From Channallabes apus (Eukaryota; Chordata; Actinopteri; Siluriformes; Clariidae): a stretch of DNA of 64,000 nucleotides. Within the stretch, counting starts at the first letter, position 1. Every line of letters starts with the position of its first letter. Made by a program: the position numbers and the translations under genes. The DNA lies in NCBI GenBank assembly GCA_030522415.1, contig CM060111.1, forward strand, positions 46,843,059 to 46,907,058, given 5' to 3'. Of the stretch, positions 1-12,404 are shown piece after piece. Below the pieces are notes generated by a model. The model did no database searches, was not told the origin of the DNA, and saw nothing but the letters and a program-made list of their open reading frames with translations.

Positions 1-336
1 CACACACACACACACACAAAGAGAAGAAACAAAGAAAGTTTGCATTATGACACTACATGACTCAGTCGAGCCTGAAGACACCAGAGTGTGATTATATATA
101 TATATATGTACACTAAGTCCCCTACATATGAACAATCAGGTTACAGACTTTCGAAGATACAAAATTGCATTTGTGTGTTAAATTGTGTAAGTTAGATCTA
201 CCGTGGCCGAGAAGTGCAAAACATAATGACGAAATAACAAAACCAAAAACAGAATTATACATTTTTGGGGGGATTTTTCATTTAGTTTTGGGTTTTGTTA
301 TTTTGTTTTGCACCTCTCGCCCACCGTGTAGATCAC
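1..336. other. Gene-free stretch at window edge
   Basis: Starts inside a CA microsatellite (1-18), followed by AT-rich sequence with a short TA run near 93-108. No coding signal was recognised. Confidence 0.5.
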
Positions 337-525
337 ATGTCCAGAAGCGAGCGTGAAAGCAGCGGTGATGAAGCTGCTAAGAAGCGGCGAGCAATAATGA
401 TGGAGACAAAAGTGAAACTAACTGAGAGGTGAAAAGGTTACAGACATCAATCACCTTTTAACATCAATCGTTCAACAGTCGGCGCGATTCTAAAGAATAA
501 AGGCGTGTCCTGAGCTTCTTCATTT
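337..525 (+). pseudogene. Decayed pogo/Tigger-like transposase N-terminus
   Basis: An ATG at 337 opens a frame reading MSRSERESSGDEAAKKRR, then AIMMETKVKLTER. After a one-base shift it reads EKVTDI, and after another shift FNINRSTVGAILKNK. This order (KKR-AI-MET start, then a helix-turn-helix with the N-x-x-RSTVG-ILKNK block) is what I know from the CENP-B-like N-terminal DNA-binding domain of pogo/Tigger transposases. At least two frameshifts separate the blocks and nothing recognisable of the catalytic domain follows. It is a fossil fragment; a translated search would settle the family. Confidence 0.45.
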
Positions 526-1641
526 CAACTAAAGAAATCCTCACAAACTTGTACAGATAAGGAACGAATTATAGTTCTGGAATGTTTTTACACAGTTTGA
601 ATGAAACCCCACCAGAGGAGACCGAAGGTCATGACGTTCTGACCTGCGTGGAGTTTAAACCCAGCTCCAGAGCCTCAGAGGCGGAGTCTATCAAAACCAT
701 TTCATCTCTCAATCTCTGTACGCCCTTATAAGGAAGTCTTCGATTTTCAAATTTGGTCATGAAAACTTCCTGGTGGTCAAATGCAAGAAATGTCAGTTTT
801 TGGGATCAAAGAGAAACTTCAAAAGAATATACACCAGTGTTTCAGTGAGGACGCAGTGAGAGTGTGTGTGTGTGTGTGTGTGAGACCCAGAGACCAGCAC
901 AACCTCAGGCTGATGTAGATTTACACAATTTACACTCTGAACTTTCACTCAGTTAAACTAATATCAGGAAAACAATATTTTACAGCGTTCGAGCAGCAAT
1001 AAAAGAAAACTTCAGATCTCCAGAGGAACTGCGTCGGGGGTCAGTGTGTCGCCCGGGCGGGTCAGAACTCACTTCAGAAGACGTTCTAGGAGCTTCTTAC
1101 AGCTGTGAGTGAAGGTGTTGATGGTGCTGTGTGGAGGCGCTGTTACTCTGCTGTTTACACAAGTTCACCTTATGTCGTCTTTTACATACTGTAGCTCTTA
1201 GCATCAGGTCTAATTTACAGAGAACACACAAAGGCTAGAGTTACGTGTTGCTGCAATCTCAGCTGTGTGTGTGCGTGTGTGTGCGTGTGTGTGCGTGTGT
1301 GCGCGTGTGTGTGCGCTGGTACTTTATCACAAATACTAATGTAGTGTTATTGTGTGTGTGTGTGTGTGCGCGTGTGTGTGTGTGTGTACGCAGGGTTCCA
1401 TTTCATCTCGAGCGTCCCTCTCAGTGAGGGTGAGTGTGTTCTGAAGAGTGTGTGATGGTAACACACTGATCATGACGACGTGTTTAAATAAGGAATTGTG
1501 CCATGTGATTAGAGCTGTCAATCAAATGATGAATGATCATTAAGTTATTAAACCCTCCAGACTGAGCGAGTGTGTCTGTGGACTTTAATCCTCCTGCTTT
1601 GGGCTTTTCACTCTCTCGGCCTGAGCATCAGCACAATGGTT

Positions 1642-1692
<51 letters not shown>

Positions 1693-1831
1693 AGATTTAC
1701 TACACCTTTAATTCTCTGTACAACAACACACACACACACACACACTACAGCAAAATCTTTCAGGTGTGCATTATTAATATGAAGGGTTTATAATTTATAG
1801 TGAAAATAAAATCAGATCTCAGATACACACA

Positions 1832-1862
<31 letters not shown>

Positions 1863-2480
1863 GACTCTGTCTCACCTTTATCTCCAGGGAGATGATGATG
1901 ATGATGATGATGATGGTGATGCTCTGCTCTGGTCCCCATCTGTCCCTCTGTGTGTGTGTGTGATGATTAGAGAGGAGATGCGGAAGCCATACACTGACAG
2001 CTGCTCCTGACCAATCACCGGCTATCAAAGGGGCGGGGCTGAGGTCTACCCAGACCAATGAGATTGCTGATACACCTGAACTCTTAACGCACTTTTCATG
2101 TAGTGCCGCTTTTCACCAGCAGGTGCCGCCAAAGTGAGGGAAATGAGATGGAGAATGGAGGGAACCATAAACATACAAATACTAGAAAGAAAAAAAGCAG
2201 AGAAATATAGTCTTATATAGTATTAAATAAAATATTTTATTTAAACCTATGTACTAAGGAGTATTTCACCAGTGGATAAATAAATATTATTTGATTTATT
2301 TTATAAGATTATACGAATGATGAAGTGTCGACTTCGTTGTTGCTGTTCAGGTGTGAATCCGCCACAAATGTCCTCCCCTGACATACAGCATTAAATACCA
2401 CCTCACTGTATAAATGTTTATAAGAATAGTACGTGTATTTGCTGCATCTTATTTTAGTATTGAGTCTTTATTGTATCTTT
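526..2480. other. Gene-free region rich in microsatellites
   Basis: No gene recognised. Low-complexity tracts on either strand include GT runs near 863-881, 1264-1314, 1351-1387 and 1644-1690, CA runs near 1728-1744 and 1826-1861, and a GAT run near 1892-1916. Short ORFs here are His/Thr- or Val/Cys-rich translations of those runs and were not annotated. Confidence 0.6.
1644..1690. repeat. GT dinucleotide microsatellite
   Basis: An uninterrupted alternating GT tract of roughly 46 bases, the longest in the first 2.5 kb. Expected to be length-polymorphic. Confidence 0.9.
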
Positions 2481-2770
2481 TTTTTAAATAGATTTTGGTA
2501 CGAGGACGCTGAGATGCTGCTTTTTTCCGAGCTCCGCCATACTGACCAATTTTTAAACTTTTTCGTCCCCTTACGAAGAGTGTACATAAAACGGATAAGT
2601 ATCTTATAATATATTTACTCGAAACGCGTGTTATATCGTTAAGTTTTAATTGTTTTGCAGCACACCGCTTTTAGCCGGCATTAGCATCGCTAGCCCGTTA
2701 GCCCGGCTATCACGTTTGTTTGTAAAGTTTGATTACGCTTCACACCGATTATTTTCCGTTTTTAGACACC

Positions 2771-3693
2771 ATGTCGGTTGTGATTCTGCCTCTGAGTGCA
2801 GGTGAGGAGACATTGGAGCTGCACTCGGTGGATTTGGAGCTGGAGGCCGTGGAGAAGCTGATCCGTGAGCTACAGGTGAAGCTGGCCCGGCTACAGCAGC
2901 GGAAAGCCACACTGGAATCGTCACAGACCAACGCTCACCTGTCCCAGGTAAATTCTCGGCGTGACACAATCTCTCCTATAACCTCAACCCCGCGTGCTTC
3001 TCTGCCCAGGTCCAACACACCAAGGACGCAGCCCGCCCAGTGTTCCTACACCCCAGCGCCGGGATACCACGGACCCTGGATACAGCAGCAGCGGAAGAAG
3101 CACACCAAGCCCCGGGCGAGGACCTCGCCCCCTCCACCACCACCCGTCTTCGACATCTCGACCCGAAACCGCTTCGCTCCTCTCCGCGAGACGGTACACG
3201 ACGTCCTGGTCATCGGAGACTCCATCGTTCGTCACGTGCGTGCTACCACAGCTAAAGGTAAGGTGCACACACGCTGTTTACCTGGTGCACGTGTTCTTGA
3301 TGTTGCTGCACAGGTGCCTGCTGCCCTGAGGAAGAACATTGGAGCTGTGGTCCTTCATGCCGGCACAAATGACACCAGGCTGAGGCAGACGGAGATCCTA
3401 AAGAAGGACTTCAGGAGCCTGGTCGAGAAGGTCCGCAGCACATCACCCACGACAAGGATCATCGTATCTGGACCGCTTCCCACATTTCAGCGAGGAATCG
3501 AGAAGTTCAGTAGATTATTACCTTTAATGAATGGTTACAATCTTGGTGTCGACAACAGAAATTATGCTTTGTTGATAACTGGAATGTTTTCTGGGAGCGT
3601 CCTAGGCTCTATCACACCGATGGCCTACACCCTAGCAGAGCTGGAGCAGCGGTCCTCTCTGACAACATCTCCAGGACACTACGAACCATCTGA
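2771..3693 (+). pseudogene. LINE ORF1 with SGNH-esterase-like domain (frameshifted)
   Basis: Starts at the ATG at 2771 (MSVVILPLSAGEE). A Glu/Leu-rich coiled-coil-like segment (about residues 20-50) is followed by a Pro/Arg-rich linker, then the esterase blocks: GDSIVRHV (nucleophile Ser block) and HAGTNDT (oxyanion Gly/Asn block). A one-base frameshift near 3520 displaces the rest. In the next frame the sequence resumes as WLQSWC, then FVDNW, then DGLHPSRAG, which supplies the expected Asp-x-x-His block, and ends LRTI followed by TGA at 3691-3693. In CR1/L2 elements ORF1 is thought to act as an RNA-binding partner of retrotransposition. This copy is broken by the single frameshift. Confidence 0.75.
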
Positions 3694-3789
3694 CTGGCGG
3701 TAAGTCATACTGTAGATTCCAAACATATTAGCCACATCACAACTCACTGTAGTGATAGACGCACACACATAGCTTGTCCTATAGAAACT

Positions 3790-6736
3790 GTGTCTGTTCC
3801 CCGAATACTGAGAAAAAAGAATAAATTTGTTAAATTTGCCCGAAACAATCTGATAACCATAAAACCAGAAAAAGGCAAAATAAATAGTCAAAATCCACCT
3901 CTAAAGTTTGGACTACTCAACATTAGATCCCTTGCGCCTAAAGCACTTATTGTTAATGAAATTATCTCAGATTATTGCCTTGACGCACTCTGTCTCACCG
4001 AAACCTGGCTTAAACCAAATGAATATTTTGGTCTGAATGAGTCTACTCCGTCAGGATATTTCTATAAGCACGAGCCCCGTCTAATTGGTCACGGTGGTGG
4101 TGTCGCCACTATCTACAATGATGTACTCACTGTTACCCAGGTTTAATTCATTTGAAGTGCTTATCATTAATGTTGCACTAAATGAAATACGTAATAAACC
4201 CTTGCTATATTTTACCCTGGCCACCGTGTACAGACCCCCGGGGCCATATGGCGATTTTCTTAAAGAATTTGGACATCTGCTATCAGACCTATTGGTTAAC
4301 TCTGACAAAGTGTTGATAGTAGGAGACTTTAACATTCATGTAGATGATGCTAACGACGCTTTAGCACTCACATTTATGGATTTACTAAATTCCTTTGGGG
4401 TGAAACAAAATATAATTGGAGCAACTCACCGCTTTAATCATACGCTAGATTTAATTATATCCCATGGTATAGATGTCTCTAATATAGAGATCATACCTCA
4501 AAGTGATGATATCACAGATCATCACCTCCTGACATATACTCTACCCGTAGAACAGATTAGCTGTGTCTCCCCACGTTCTCAATCTGTTAGAAATATGAAT
4601 CCCACCACTAAAGACAGATTCACAAGTAATCTGCCGGATCTGTCCCAATTTCTTATTAGACCCCTAAATGCAGATGATCTAGATGAAGTGACTAGCAGCA
4701 TGGGCACTATTTTTACCAGTACATTAGACACTGTTGCTCCCATCAGATTAAAAAAAGTCAGAGATAAAACACTTGCACCGTGGTACAACAGTCATACTCG
4801 CGCCCTAAAGAGAGCAACCCGTAACCTCGAGCGAAAATGGAGGAAAACTAAATTAGAAGTTTTTCGAATTGCGTATAAAGACAGTATGTGCAGCTATAGA
4901 CAGGCTCTAAAAACTGCTAGGACCGAGCATCTTAGCCAACTGATAGCAAGAAACCAAAACAATCCCAGGTTCTTATTTAGTACAGTGGCTCGCCTAACAA
5001 AACCTAAGATGCCCGCAGAGAGTATCCCATCACAGTTTAGAAGTGAAGACTTTATGGACTTCTTTAATGAAAAAATCAATAATATCAGGAAGAAAATAAT
5101 GGAGGTTCAACCTCTAATAGTATCTCACGATCCAGTTCAGCCTATAGCTTCACATTTAGATTTTCAGTGCTTTACAGGTATAGGACAGGAAGAGCTGTAT
5201 AAACTCATCACCTCGGCTAAATCAACAACGTGCCTGTTAGACCCAATCCCAACCAGATTTTTAAAAGAAGTGATGCTTACGGTTGGAGAGCCACTTCTAA
5301 ACATTATTAATTCTTTATTACATCTAGGTCACGTCCCTAAACCTTTCAAGTTAGCAGTTATTAAGCCGCTTCTTAAAAAATCTAATTTGGACGCGAATGA
5401 AATAAAAAATTACAGACCGATTTCAAACCTTCCGTTCATATCAAAAATACTAGAAAAAGTAGTATCAGCTCAAATATGCACATTCTTGCAGGATAACAAC
5501 ATCCTTGAAGAATTTCAGTCAGGTTTCAGGCCCCATCATAGCACAGAAACTGCACTAGTTAAGATTACAAACGACTTGTTTTTAGCTTCAGACCAAGGCT
5601 GCATCTCATTGCTAGTCCTGCTCAATCTTAGTGCTGCATTCGACACTATAGATCATAATATTCTCATAGATCGCTTATAAAATTATATAGGTATTCAGGG
5701 ACAGGCATTAAAATGGTTTAGATCTTACCTGTCTGATCGCTACCATTTTGTAGATCTAAATGGAGAACCGTCTGGTGTAATGCCAGTGAAATATGGGGTC
5801 CCACAAGGGTCAGTTTTAGGACCTCTGTTGTTCTCAATATACATGCTTCCCTTGGGTAACATCATTAGAAGACATGGGATTAGTTTCCATTGTTATGCTG
5901 ATGATACCCAATTATATATCTCAACTAAACCAGACGAAATACCTAAGTTGTCTAGATTAACTGAGTGTGTCCAGGACATAAAAGATTGGATGACCAATAA
6001 CTTTCTTTTATTAAATTCAGATAAGACAGAGATATTACTTATTGGCCCAAAAACCAGCACACAACAGCTTTCACAATTCAGCCTGCGCTTAGAAGGATGT
6101 ACTGTTATTACCAGCTCAGCAGTAAAAGACCTGGGCGTAATATTAGACAGTAACTTGTCTTTTGAAAATCACATTTCAAATATCACAAAAACAGCCTTTT
6201 TCCATCTTCGAAATATTGCTAAACTTAGGAACATCTTATCCGTATCTGATGCAGAAAAACTAGTTCATGCATTCATGACCTCCAGACTGGACTATTGTAA
6301 TGCATTACTAGGTGGTTGTCCTGCATCCTCAATAAACAAGCTTCAGTTAATCCAAAATGCAGCTGCCAGGGTTCTCACTAGATCCAGAAAATATGATCAT
6401 ATAACCCCAATATTATCATCCCTGCACTGGCTACCTGTTCAGTTTAGAATAAATTACAAAATAGTATTACTTACATACAAGGCCTTAAATGGTTTAGCTC
6501 CCACATACCTAACCAGTCTTCTGATACACTACAATCCACCATGCGCCTTAAGATCACAAAACTCCGGACTTCTGGTAGTTCCCAGAATTTCAAAATCTAC
6601 AAAAGGGGGCGGGGCTTTTTCATATTTAGCTCCAAAGCTTTGGAATAGCCTTCCAGACAGTGTTCGGGGAGCAGACACGGTTTCTCAGTTCAAAAGTAGA
6701 CTCAAGACGCATCTTTTTAATCTGGCATACACATAA
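3790..6736 (+). pseudogene. LINE ORF2: endonuclease-reverse transcriptase (disabled)
   Basis: The endonuclease begins around 3899 with FGLLNIRSL and continues [23 protein letters not shown] and [10 protein letters not shown], the expected order for an APE-type nuclease. The reverse transcriptase follows with [35 protein letters not shown] and YADDTQLY (catalytic Asp pair near 5900), then a C-terminal domain ending HLFNLAYT and TAA at 6734-6736. Defects: a frameshift near 4139-4145, TAA at 5678-5680 where a sense codon is expected, and motif A reading [11 protein letters not shown], with Asn in place of the first catalytic Asp at 5624-5626. Otherwise the frame is open, so the copy is fairly young. 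Confidence 0.85.
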
Positions 6737-7380
6737 CTCATCCCAGTACTCATACTCCAGTACACCTATACCGAATGGCAACTACGCTAATTCTCCCCAT
6801 CTGTTCTGTATTTCTCTACCCATCCCGAGGCATCGGGAGATTTTGCCAGCTTCAGTAGACAAAGGCCGACCCTGCGAGGTTCCTGAGGCATCCAGAGAAG
6901 GACCAGCTCCAGCTGGATTCAGCTTTATGATGGTTGGAGCTACACATGCTGCTCCTGTGCTTCCAGTGATCCAGACCTCATCTGCCCTCTGCACCTACTG
7001 ACTCGTCCCTATGCTGAACTGGTCTTCATGTCAATTTAAATCATTTCTGTCATATTGAATTTTCACCTGCACAACACACAAGATGTTATATCATTTCTAT
7101 CTGTTATCACCCAAATGAGGATGGGTTCCCTGTTGAGTCTGGTTCCTCTCAAGGTTTCTTCCTAATGCCATCTCAGGGAGTTTTTCCTTCCACCGCTGCC
7201 GTCACCCTTGTCTTGCTCCTCAGAGACATTTCATTCATTCGTCTCATTATTATTATCTGCACATTTTTCTCACACATACACACTTCCAATTATTTTCTTT
7301 TCTATAATTATTATTATTATTATTTTTTGTGTTAAATTTCTTTAATTTTTGTGAAGCTGCTTTGAGACAATGACGTCCCA

Positions 7381-7945
7381 GCGGTACACAACACGTACCT
7401 GTGTATGTTTTTAGACCGTGTCTCTGTCTGCAGAACTGCACCTTCCCTCAGGATTAATAAACATTTCTCTTATAACCATGAAGCACTAAATTACTTTGGA
7501 TTTTTCAGATTCTGTCTATCTTTGCTTTAACTTCTTTTTCACAAAACTAAAATCATAAAACTTAAACCATATTTAACATCAAATAAAAATGCACCTTACT
7601 ACTACTGATTTAAAGAATGTTAATCTTGCTTAATGATATTTTGATTATATTTAAATGAACGCAAGACAGTAATTCTTTTCTGAAATTTTTTTAATGTTAG
7701 ATATAAATTAGGTAAATAAGTTTCACGGCTATAAGGTAAGTATTTTACAATTATTTCATACTTAAACTACAACACATTCAATAATATATGAATAATAATA
7801 GCTTCAATTAAATGTTTATATGTTACTATTTTTATTTTTGATTTAGAAAGGTTTTTAAATATTTTTGTGATTGTTGACTTACGAAGAGTTTTATTAAAGA
7901 GGAAAAAATGAAATATTAAAGCAATTTAAAAGCAGAAATACTATA
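7381..7945. other. AT-rich gene-free spacer
   Basis: AT-rich sequence between the LINE tail and the predicted znf131 polyadenylation site. No ORF or repeat of note seen. Confidence 0.5.
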
Positions 7946-8238
7946 AACATTGTGTTTAGATTTTTTTTATTGCTCTGTACAAACGCATTACAATCTGAAA
8001 TAACAACTGAAACGGGGTAACATTCGGATCCTTTTTGCGAAAGCAGCAGAGTCGAGTGGAGATGCGGTGAAGCCCTTTACAGTCACACAACAGCGTCGCT
8101 CTTTAAATAAACACAACCACTTTACAAAAATAAGATCGAAACTCAGAGCTGATCGCTCTCAGTTCACACGGGGAACAGAACAAAAGTTTACATTTCAATG
8201 TAAAATAAAAAAAAGCAAATACAAATCTTCTTTACAAA

Positions 8239-8269
<31 letters not shown>

Positions 8270-9058
8270 CAAAAAAATTAATTGTTGCTACTTTTTGAAA
8301 GCCGACCAGGTGCAAAGTGAAATAAATAAAACTTCAAGTGAATTCTCTCAGGAGATTATCCATTTTTAACATGAATTATCCCTCCTAATATTCCATAAAA
8401 CACAAACACATCTCGGAGTCAGAAAGGGGCGGAGCTTAAGTTACATTTAACCATTCAATCACAAGCCTGCTTTTATGACATATGTCATATGAAACTACAC
8501 AATATTGTAACATTTATGTAACATAAGTTAGCTAGTTAGCTCCTGGTTTTAATTACATAAACAGTTCGCTAAACATGCGCTAATGCGATGCAAAGCTAAC
8601 TAGCTAATGTCACTAAATAATTATATTGTGTAGCTAAAAGCTGTATTTCATGCTAAGCAGTAAGCTTCACAGAGACAAAGAATTGTAATAGGAGAATGTC
8701 GTCACACGCTGAGGTCTTAAGCTCCGCCCAACAGAGATCCATCCTCTGGGATTTTACAGACGCTGGGTTTTTTTTAAAGTAAGGGGATGAACCTTATCAA
8801 AAAATTCAGAAAAAGCAATAGCTAGCGAACTTCACCTCCAGTGGGGTTAAGGTGATGATGATTGACGCTAATCGCATCACACCCACGGTCAGTGTCCTCC
8901 CCCAGAAACACCTTTAAAAAAAATGTAAAAGAAAACTAAAGTCTCGAGACAGATCAGGAGTGGTGTTTCGACCTCCGGAGCGCTGTGCAGCCGCGGGTCT
9001 ACGCGCTGCTTTACAAAAATAAATATCACTCAGTTCACTCGCTCGCGTTTATCCACTT
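7946..9058 (-). other. znf131: Predicted znf131 3' UTR
   Basis: Follows the znf131 stop codon on the minus strand. A minus-strand AATAAA hexamer (7966-7971, seen as TTTATT on the plus strand) is a plausible polyadenylation signal. The stretch also holds a TTA microsatellite near 8244-8270. The extent is inferred from the signal only. Confidence 0.5.
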
Positions 9059-10867
9059 TTACATGTCCACACTCGGTGTCTGTTCTTTCACTCCATCTTC
9101 CTCGACCTCTATCAGCACCGTCTCCACCTGGTTCTCCACGATCACTCCGTCCTGCAGAACCACCGGCTGTGCCATAACCCCATCCTGCAGCTCCAACTGC
9201 TCCCCGATCATCACTCCGTCCTGAAGAACCACTGGCTGCTCGAGCACCCCGTCCTGCAGCTGCACTCGTCCCTCCATCACCACTCCATCCTGCAGGATCA
9301 CTTGTTGCTCCATTACTCCGTCCTGCAGGACCACTTGTCCCTCCATCACTCCGTCTCGAAGCTCCATCTGTCCCTCCACGATCACGCCATCCTGCAGCTG
9401 CACTCGCCCCTCTATCACCGCGCCCTGCAGCTCCACCTGTTCTTCTTTAATCACTCCATCCTCCAGCTCCACTCGTTCGTCCGCCATGGCTTCGTCCTCT
9501 TCGTGTATGGCGTGCTGCTGCTGCAGGTGAGTCGTCAGGTCCCGGGTGTGCGTGAACCACTGATCACACAGCGTGCAGTGGTTGGGTTTGTCACCTGTGT
9601 GGACCACCAGGTGATCTTTGAACTGATCCCAGCTATTGAACACCTCACCACACACCTGAGGAACACAACACACACTCAGACATCACTAACATCTCAATGG
9701 GGTCTATTCACAATCAAGGGAGTTATGCTTCTGTAAACTCTCACAGGTCTGGGTGTAGATTCTGGTCTTCTGGACTCAACACCAAGCTTGTCTCAGGGTT
9801 ATAGATTTAGTTTGTGGCAAATATTTGAATTATTTTATACTTGGGCCAGAGCAGAACAAATTCTAATCAGCATATTTGTTAATCAGTACCACATCTTCAG
9901 GGAGAGAAGTTTGAACAGACCTGTCGGGTTAGTGGGTTTAGCTCTGAGACAAGCTCTCTCCAAGCTCCCTGGAGTGAACAGCACCACAGCTTCAGGAATC
10001 ACGTGTCATGTGACTACCTGCCCAGTGCTATCTATAACTTCTAGACTAAAGGGTTCTAAAGGGAAGTACGAGAAAATGAGAGGCTCCATGAGCAAGACAC
10101 TCACCCTTATTAATTGTGCTGCTAGATTACATTTTTAGTTTTCACTTTTGGTTTTCTGGGATAAAACAGTACTCTCCAGAACCTGCAGTATGAAGGAAAT
10201 GTTCTCGCCACTCCAAAAGACCTTCTTTACCAACCCCAGAGCAGTGGAAAAGTATCTGGTTAAACATGATTCTGATGATCTGCTAAGAAACCATCGGGTC
10301 CTCCCCTACGTCTGGATATTACTCTGACACATCCCACCTACCTAAACACCGTTACAGTCCGAGTTACACCCCTTCATGGAGACGGTGGTCTCTGATATCA
10401 GTGTCCCCATTCAGCAGGATAATGCACCCCGACACACTGCACACACACTGTTCAGGAACATGACAGAGAGTTTGAGGGGTTGACTCCGCCTCCAGATTCT
10501 CCAGATCTCAATCGGATCGAGCGTCTGTGGGACGTGCTGGAGAAGCAGGTCTGATCCATGAAGGCTCCACCTCACACACTTACAGTAATAAAAGGATCTG
10601 CTGCTTGTTGTTTGATACCACACACACCATCTGAGGGCTAGTCCAGGGTCAGAGCTGTTTTACAGGCACAAGGGGGCGCTACACGGTATTAGGCAGGTGA
10701 ATGTAGTGTTATAGCTCCCTGACTCCACCCTCACCTGACACTCGTAGAGTTTTTTCCGGCCCTTCTTGGCTCCGGCGCCGTTCTGGCAGGCCGACATGTG
10801 GCACTTCAGCGTGCTGTTCCTGGCAAAGCGCTCGTGACAATCTGGACATTCGAAAGGTTTCTCACCT

Positions 10868-10922
<55 letters not shown>

Positions 10923-12404
10923 TGAACACCTCAGAGCAGCTCTGGATATAAAGCAGACTGTAAATGAAACACCAGTGTTCCGGTCCGCAAGGGGAAAGCG
11001 GGAGCTCCTCGTACCCGTGTGTTTGCGTAAGTGCTCTTTGAAGTGTCCGAAGTGGTCGAACTCCTTACTGCAGTACACACACATGTGCACTTTCTTCTTC
11101 AGCTTCTTGTTCAGCTCCTCGGCGTCGTAGTGACACATGTTGACGTGCTGTTTGAGCGCCCCCTCTCGGGCGTACGTCTTCCCGCAGTGTTTACACACGT
11201 ATGGTTTCTCCACCCTCGCCGCGTGCATCTTCATGTGCTGCTTCAGGTGGTAAAAGAGCTTAAAGCACCGATCGCACTTATCGCAGCGGAACATTTTGTC
11301 AGAGATCTGCACCTCCACCACCTCGATCCCCTCCAGCATTTTGGTGGCCATCACCGCCTCCTCCTGGAGGTCGCCCACCTCCTCTCTGGTGTTCTTCACG
11401 TTCGACGCCCCCTGCTGGTATTTGCTGGTGATGTCAGCAAGCAGCGCGAGGGCAGAGTCGTCGGTTTCCCTACCCACCTCCGTCACCTCCTCCTCCATCA
11501 CGCACTCCTGAACGATGGCTTCGTCCTCAACCTCCACCTCGATCTCCACCGGCTCCGACTCCGCCGACGGCAGGCTTTCCGTGATCACGTTCGTCGTCTC
11601 GGCGATTTTTCTCTTCTTCGCTTTGGTTTTATCGGCGAGAGGCTGAGACTCCGAGGGCTTCGGCGAGCTGCTCTCGTCCTCGCTCTTCACTCTGAGGAAA
11701 TTAATAACAACCTGAGGTTTGAACCTTGACGGAGCAAGAAATAATAAAGTAGGAGCTGATTAAGGAAAGATCATGAAGTACACTTCCTCAGGAGACGACC
11801 TGAGGAATGATGAGTCTCAAACCTGTTGTTTAGAGCTTTGATGGCTTCCTGCATCTGCAGATACTCAGCTGCTCTCCACACGTCCATCACCTCCTCCTGG
11901 CCTCTCAGGGCCAGCGTCGCCGTGTAGGTGAACTCCATCAGGTGACGGAACGCACTGTTACTCACTCCTACACACACACACACAAACACGAGTGTCTGTC
12001 TAGTCAGAAATGTGATCCACTAAAGTGACCATTAAAGATTTGGTGGAAATATCAGAGCATGTGTGTGATGTACCTTCAATCTCCACCAGAGGTTCCTGAG
12101 TGAAGTCCTGGAAGAACTTATGGAAGAACTGACTGCAGGCAGCTAGCACGGCTTTATGGGCTCGAAACTGATGCCCTGCAGCACACAGGACACACACACA
12201 CACGAACATACGTCACACATTTTGTTCTGTTCTCAACGCTGGAGGTCGAGGTCCTGTGCTGAGCAGTGTGTCCTCACCGTCAACGATCAGCGTGATGTCC
12301 GTGAACTGATCGAGCTGCCTCTGTTCGTTCAGTTTATCCAGCATGACTTTATAATGAGCCGGGAACTCGTGTTCGTTTTCTTCAACACCTCCGTCGTCAG
12401 ACAT
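9059..12404 (-). CDS. znf131: ZNF131-like BTB/zinc-finger transcription regulator
   Basis: Six coding exons on the minus strand: 12278-12404, 12074-12175, 11823-11967, 11015-11691, 10735-10865 and 9059-9655, with GT-AG junctions in consistent phase (1779 nt, 592 residues). The ATG is at 12402-12404 (MSDDGGVEENEHEF). An N-terminal BTB domain (about residues 20-125; e.g. GHQFRAHKAVLAACSQFF) mediates dimerisation in this family. A linker holds the KKRKIAET basic motif, typical of a nuclear signal, and the ZNF131 hallmarks ESLPSAESEPVEIEVE and DDSALALLADITSKY. Six zinc fingers follow (about 259-442); the fourth is C2HC. The C-terminus (about 455-575) is a run of 11-12-residue LQDGV-type repeats that I do not recall in human ZNF131. 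The stop is TAA at 9059-9061. In mammals the protein is a nuclear transcription regulator; targets here cannot be read from sequence. Confidence 0.95.
9120..9475 (-). repeat. znf131: Degenerate tandem repeat encoding LQDGV units in znf131
   Basis: About ten units of 33-36 nt within the last coding exon, translating to units such as VQLQDGVIVEGQ, VVLQDGVMEQQ and LELQDGVMAQP. Phase is preserved throughout (units are multiples of three). Confidence 0.85.
10140..10320 (+). other. Probable 5' part of the older transposon remnant
   Basis: Sequence in the last znf131 intron leading into the recognisable transposase remnant. No frame is open; assignment is by continuity only. Confidence 0.3.
10321..10712 (+). 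pseudogene. Tc1/mariner-type transposase remnant in znf131 intron
   Basis: Lies in the intron at 9656-10734. The plus strand encodes, with breaks, PIQQDNAPRHTAHTLF (around the second catalytic Asp) and then, in a shifted frame, SPDLNRIERLWDVLEKQV (around the third acidic residue). It ends in a GTATTAGGCAGGT-type 3' sequence that I recognise from a widespread fish element. Heavily decayed, non-functional and old relative to the element in intron 1. Confidence 0.6.
10869..10919. repeat. CA/GT microsatellite abutting znf131 splice acceptor
   Basis: About 50 bases of pure CA on the plus strand. On the transcribed strand it is a GT run ending three bases before the acceptor CAG of the exon at 10735-10865. 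It fills about a third of the 149-nt intron. Confidence 0.9.

Larger units (their letters stand above)
2500..7380 (+). mobile_element. Near full-length L2/CR1-group LINE, disabled
   Basis: A non-LTR retrotransposon with a 5' UTR-like leader (about 2500-2770), ORF1 (2771-3693), ORF2 (about 3790-6736) and a 3' UTR. It ends at an AAGCTGCTTTGAGACAATG-type tail (about 7352-7371), which is characteristic of fish L2-type elements. ORF1 carries an SGNH esterase-like domain; ORF2 carries an AP-endonuclease and a reverse transcriptase. Damage seen: a frameshift in ORF1 near 3520, a frameshift in ORF2 near 4140, a nonsense codon at 5678-5680, and Asp to Asn in RT motif A at 5624-5626. The outer boundaries are estimates because I found no clear target-site duplication. 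The clade is judged from RT motif style, not from a tree. Confidence 0.85.

Noticed and set aside
9302..9736. Plus-strand ORF of 144 codons near the znf131 tail
   Set aside because: Antisense shadow of the LQDGV repeat exon.
11031..11729. 232-codon plus-strand ORF antisense to znf131
   Set aside because: Shadow of the large znf131 exon; Leu/His/Val-rich with no recognisable domain.
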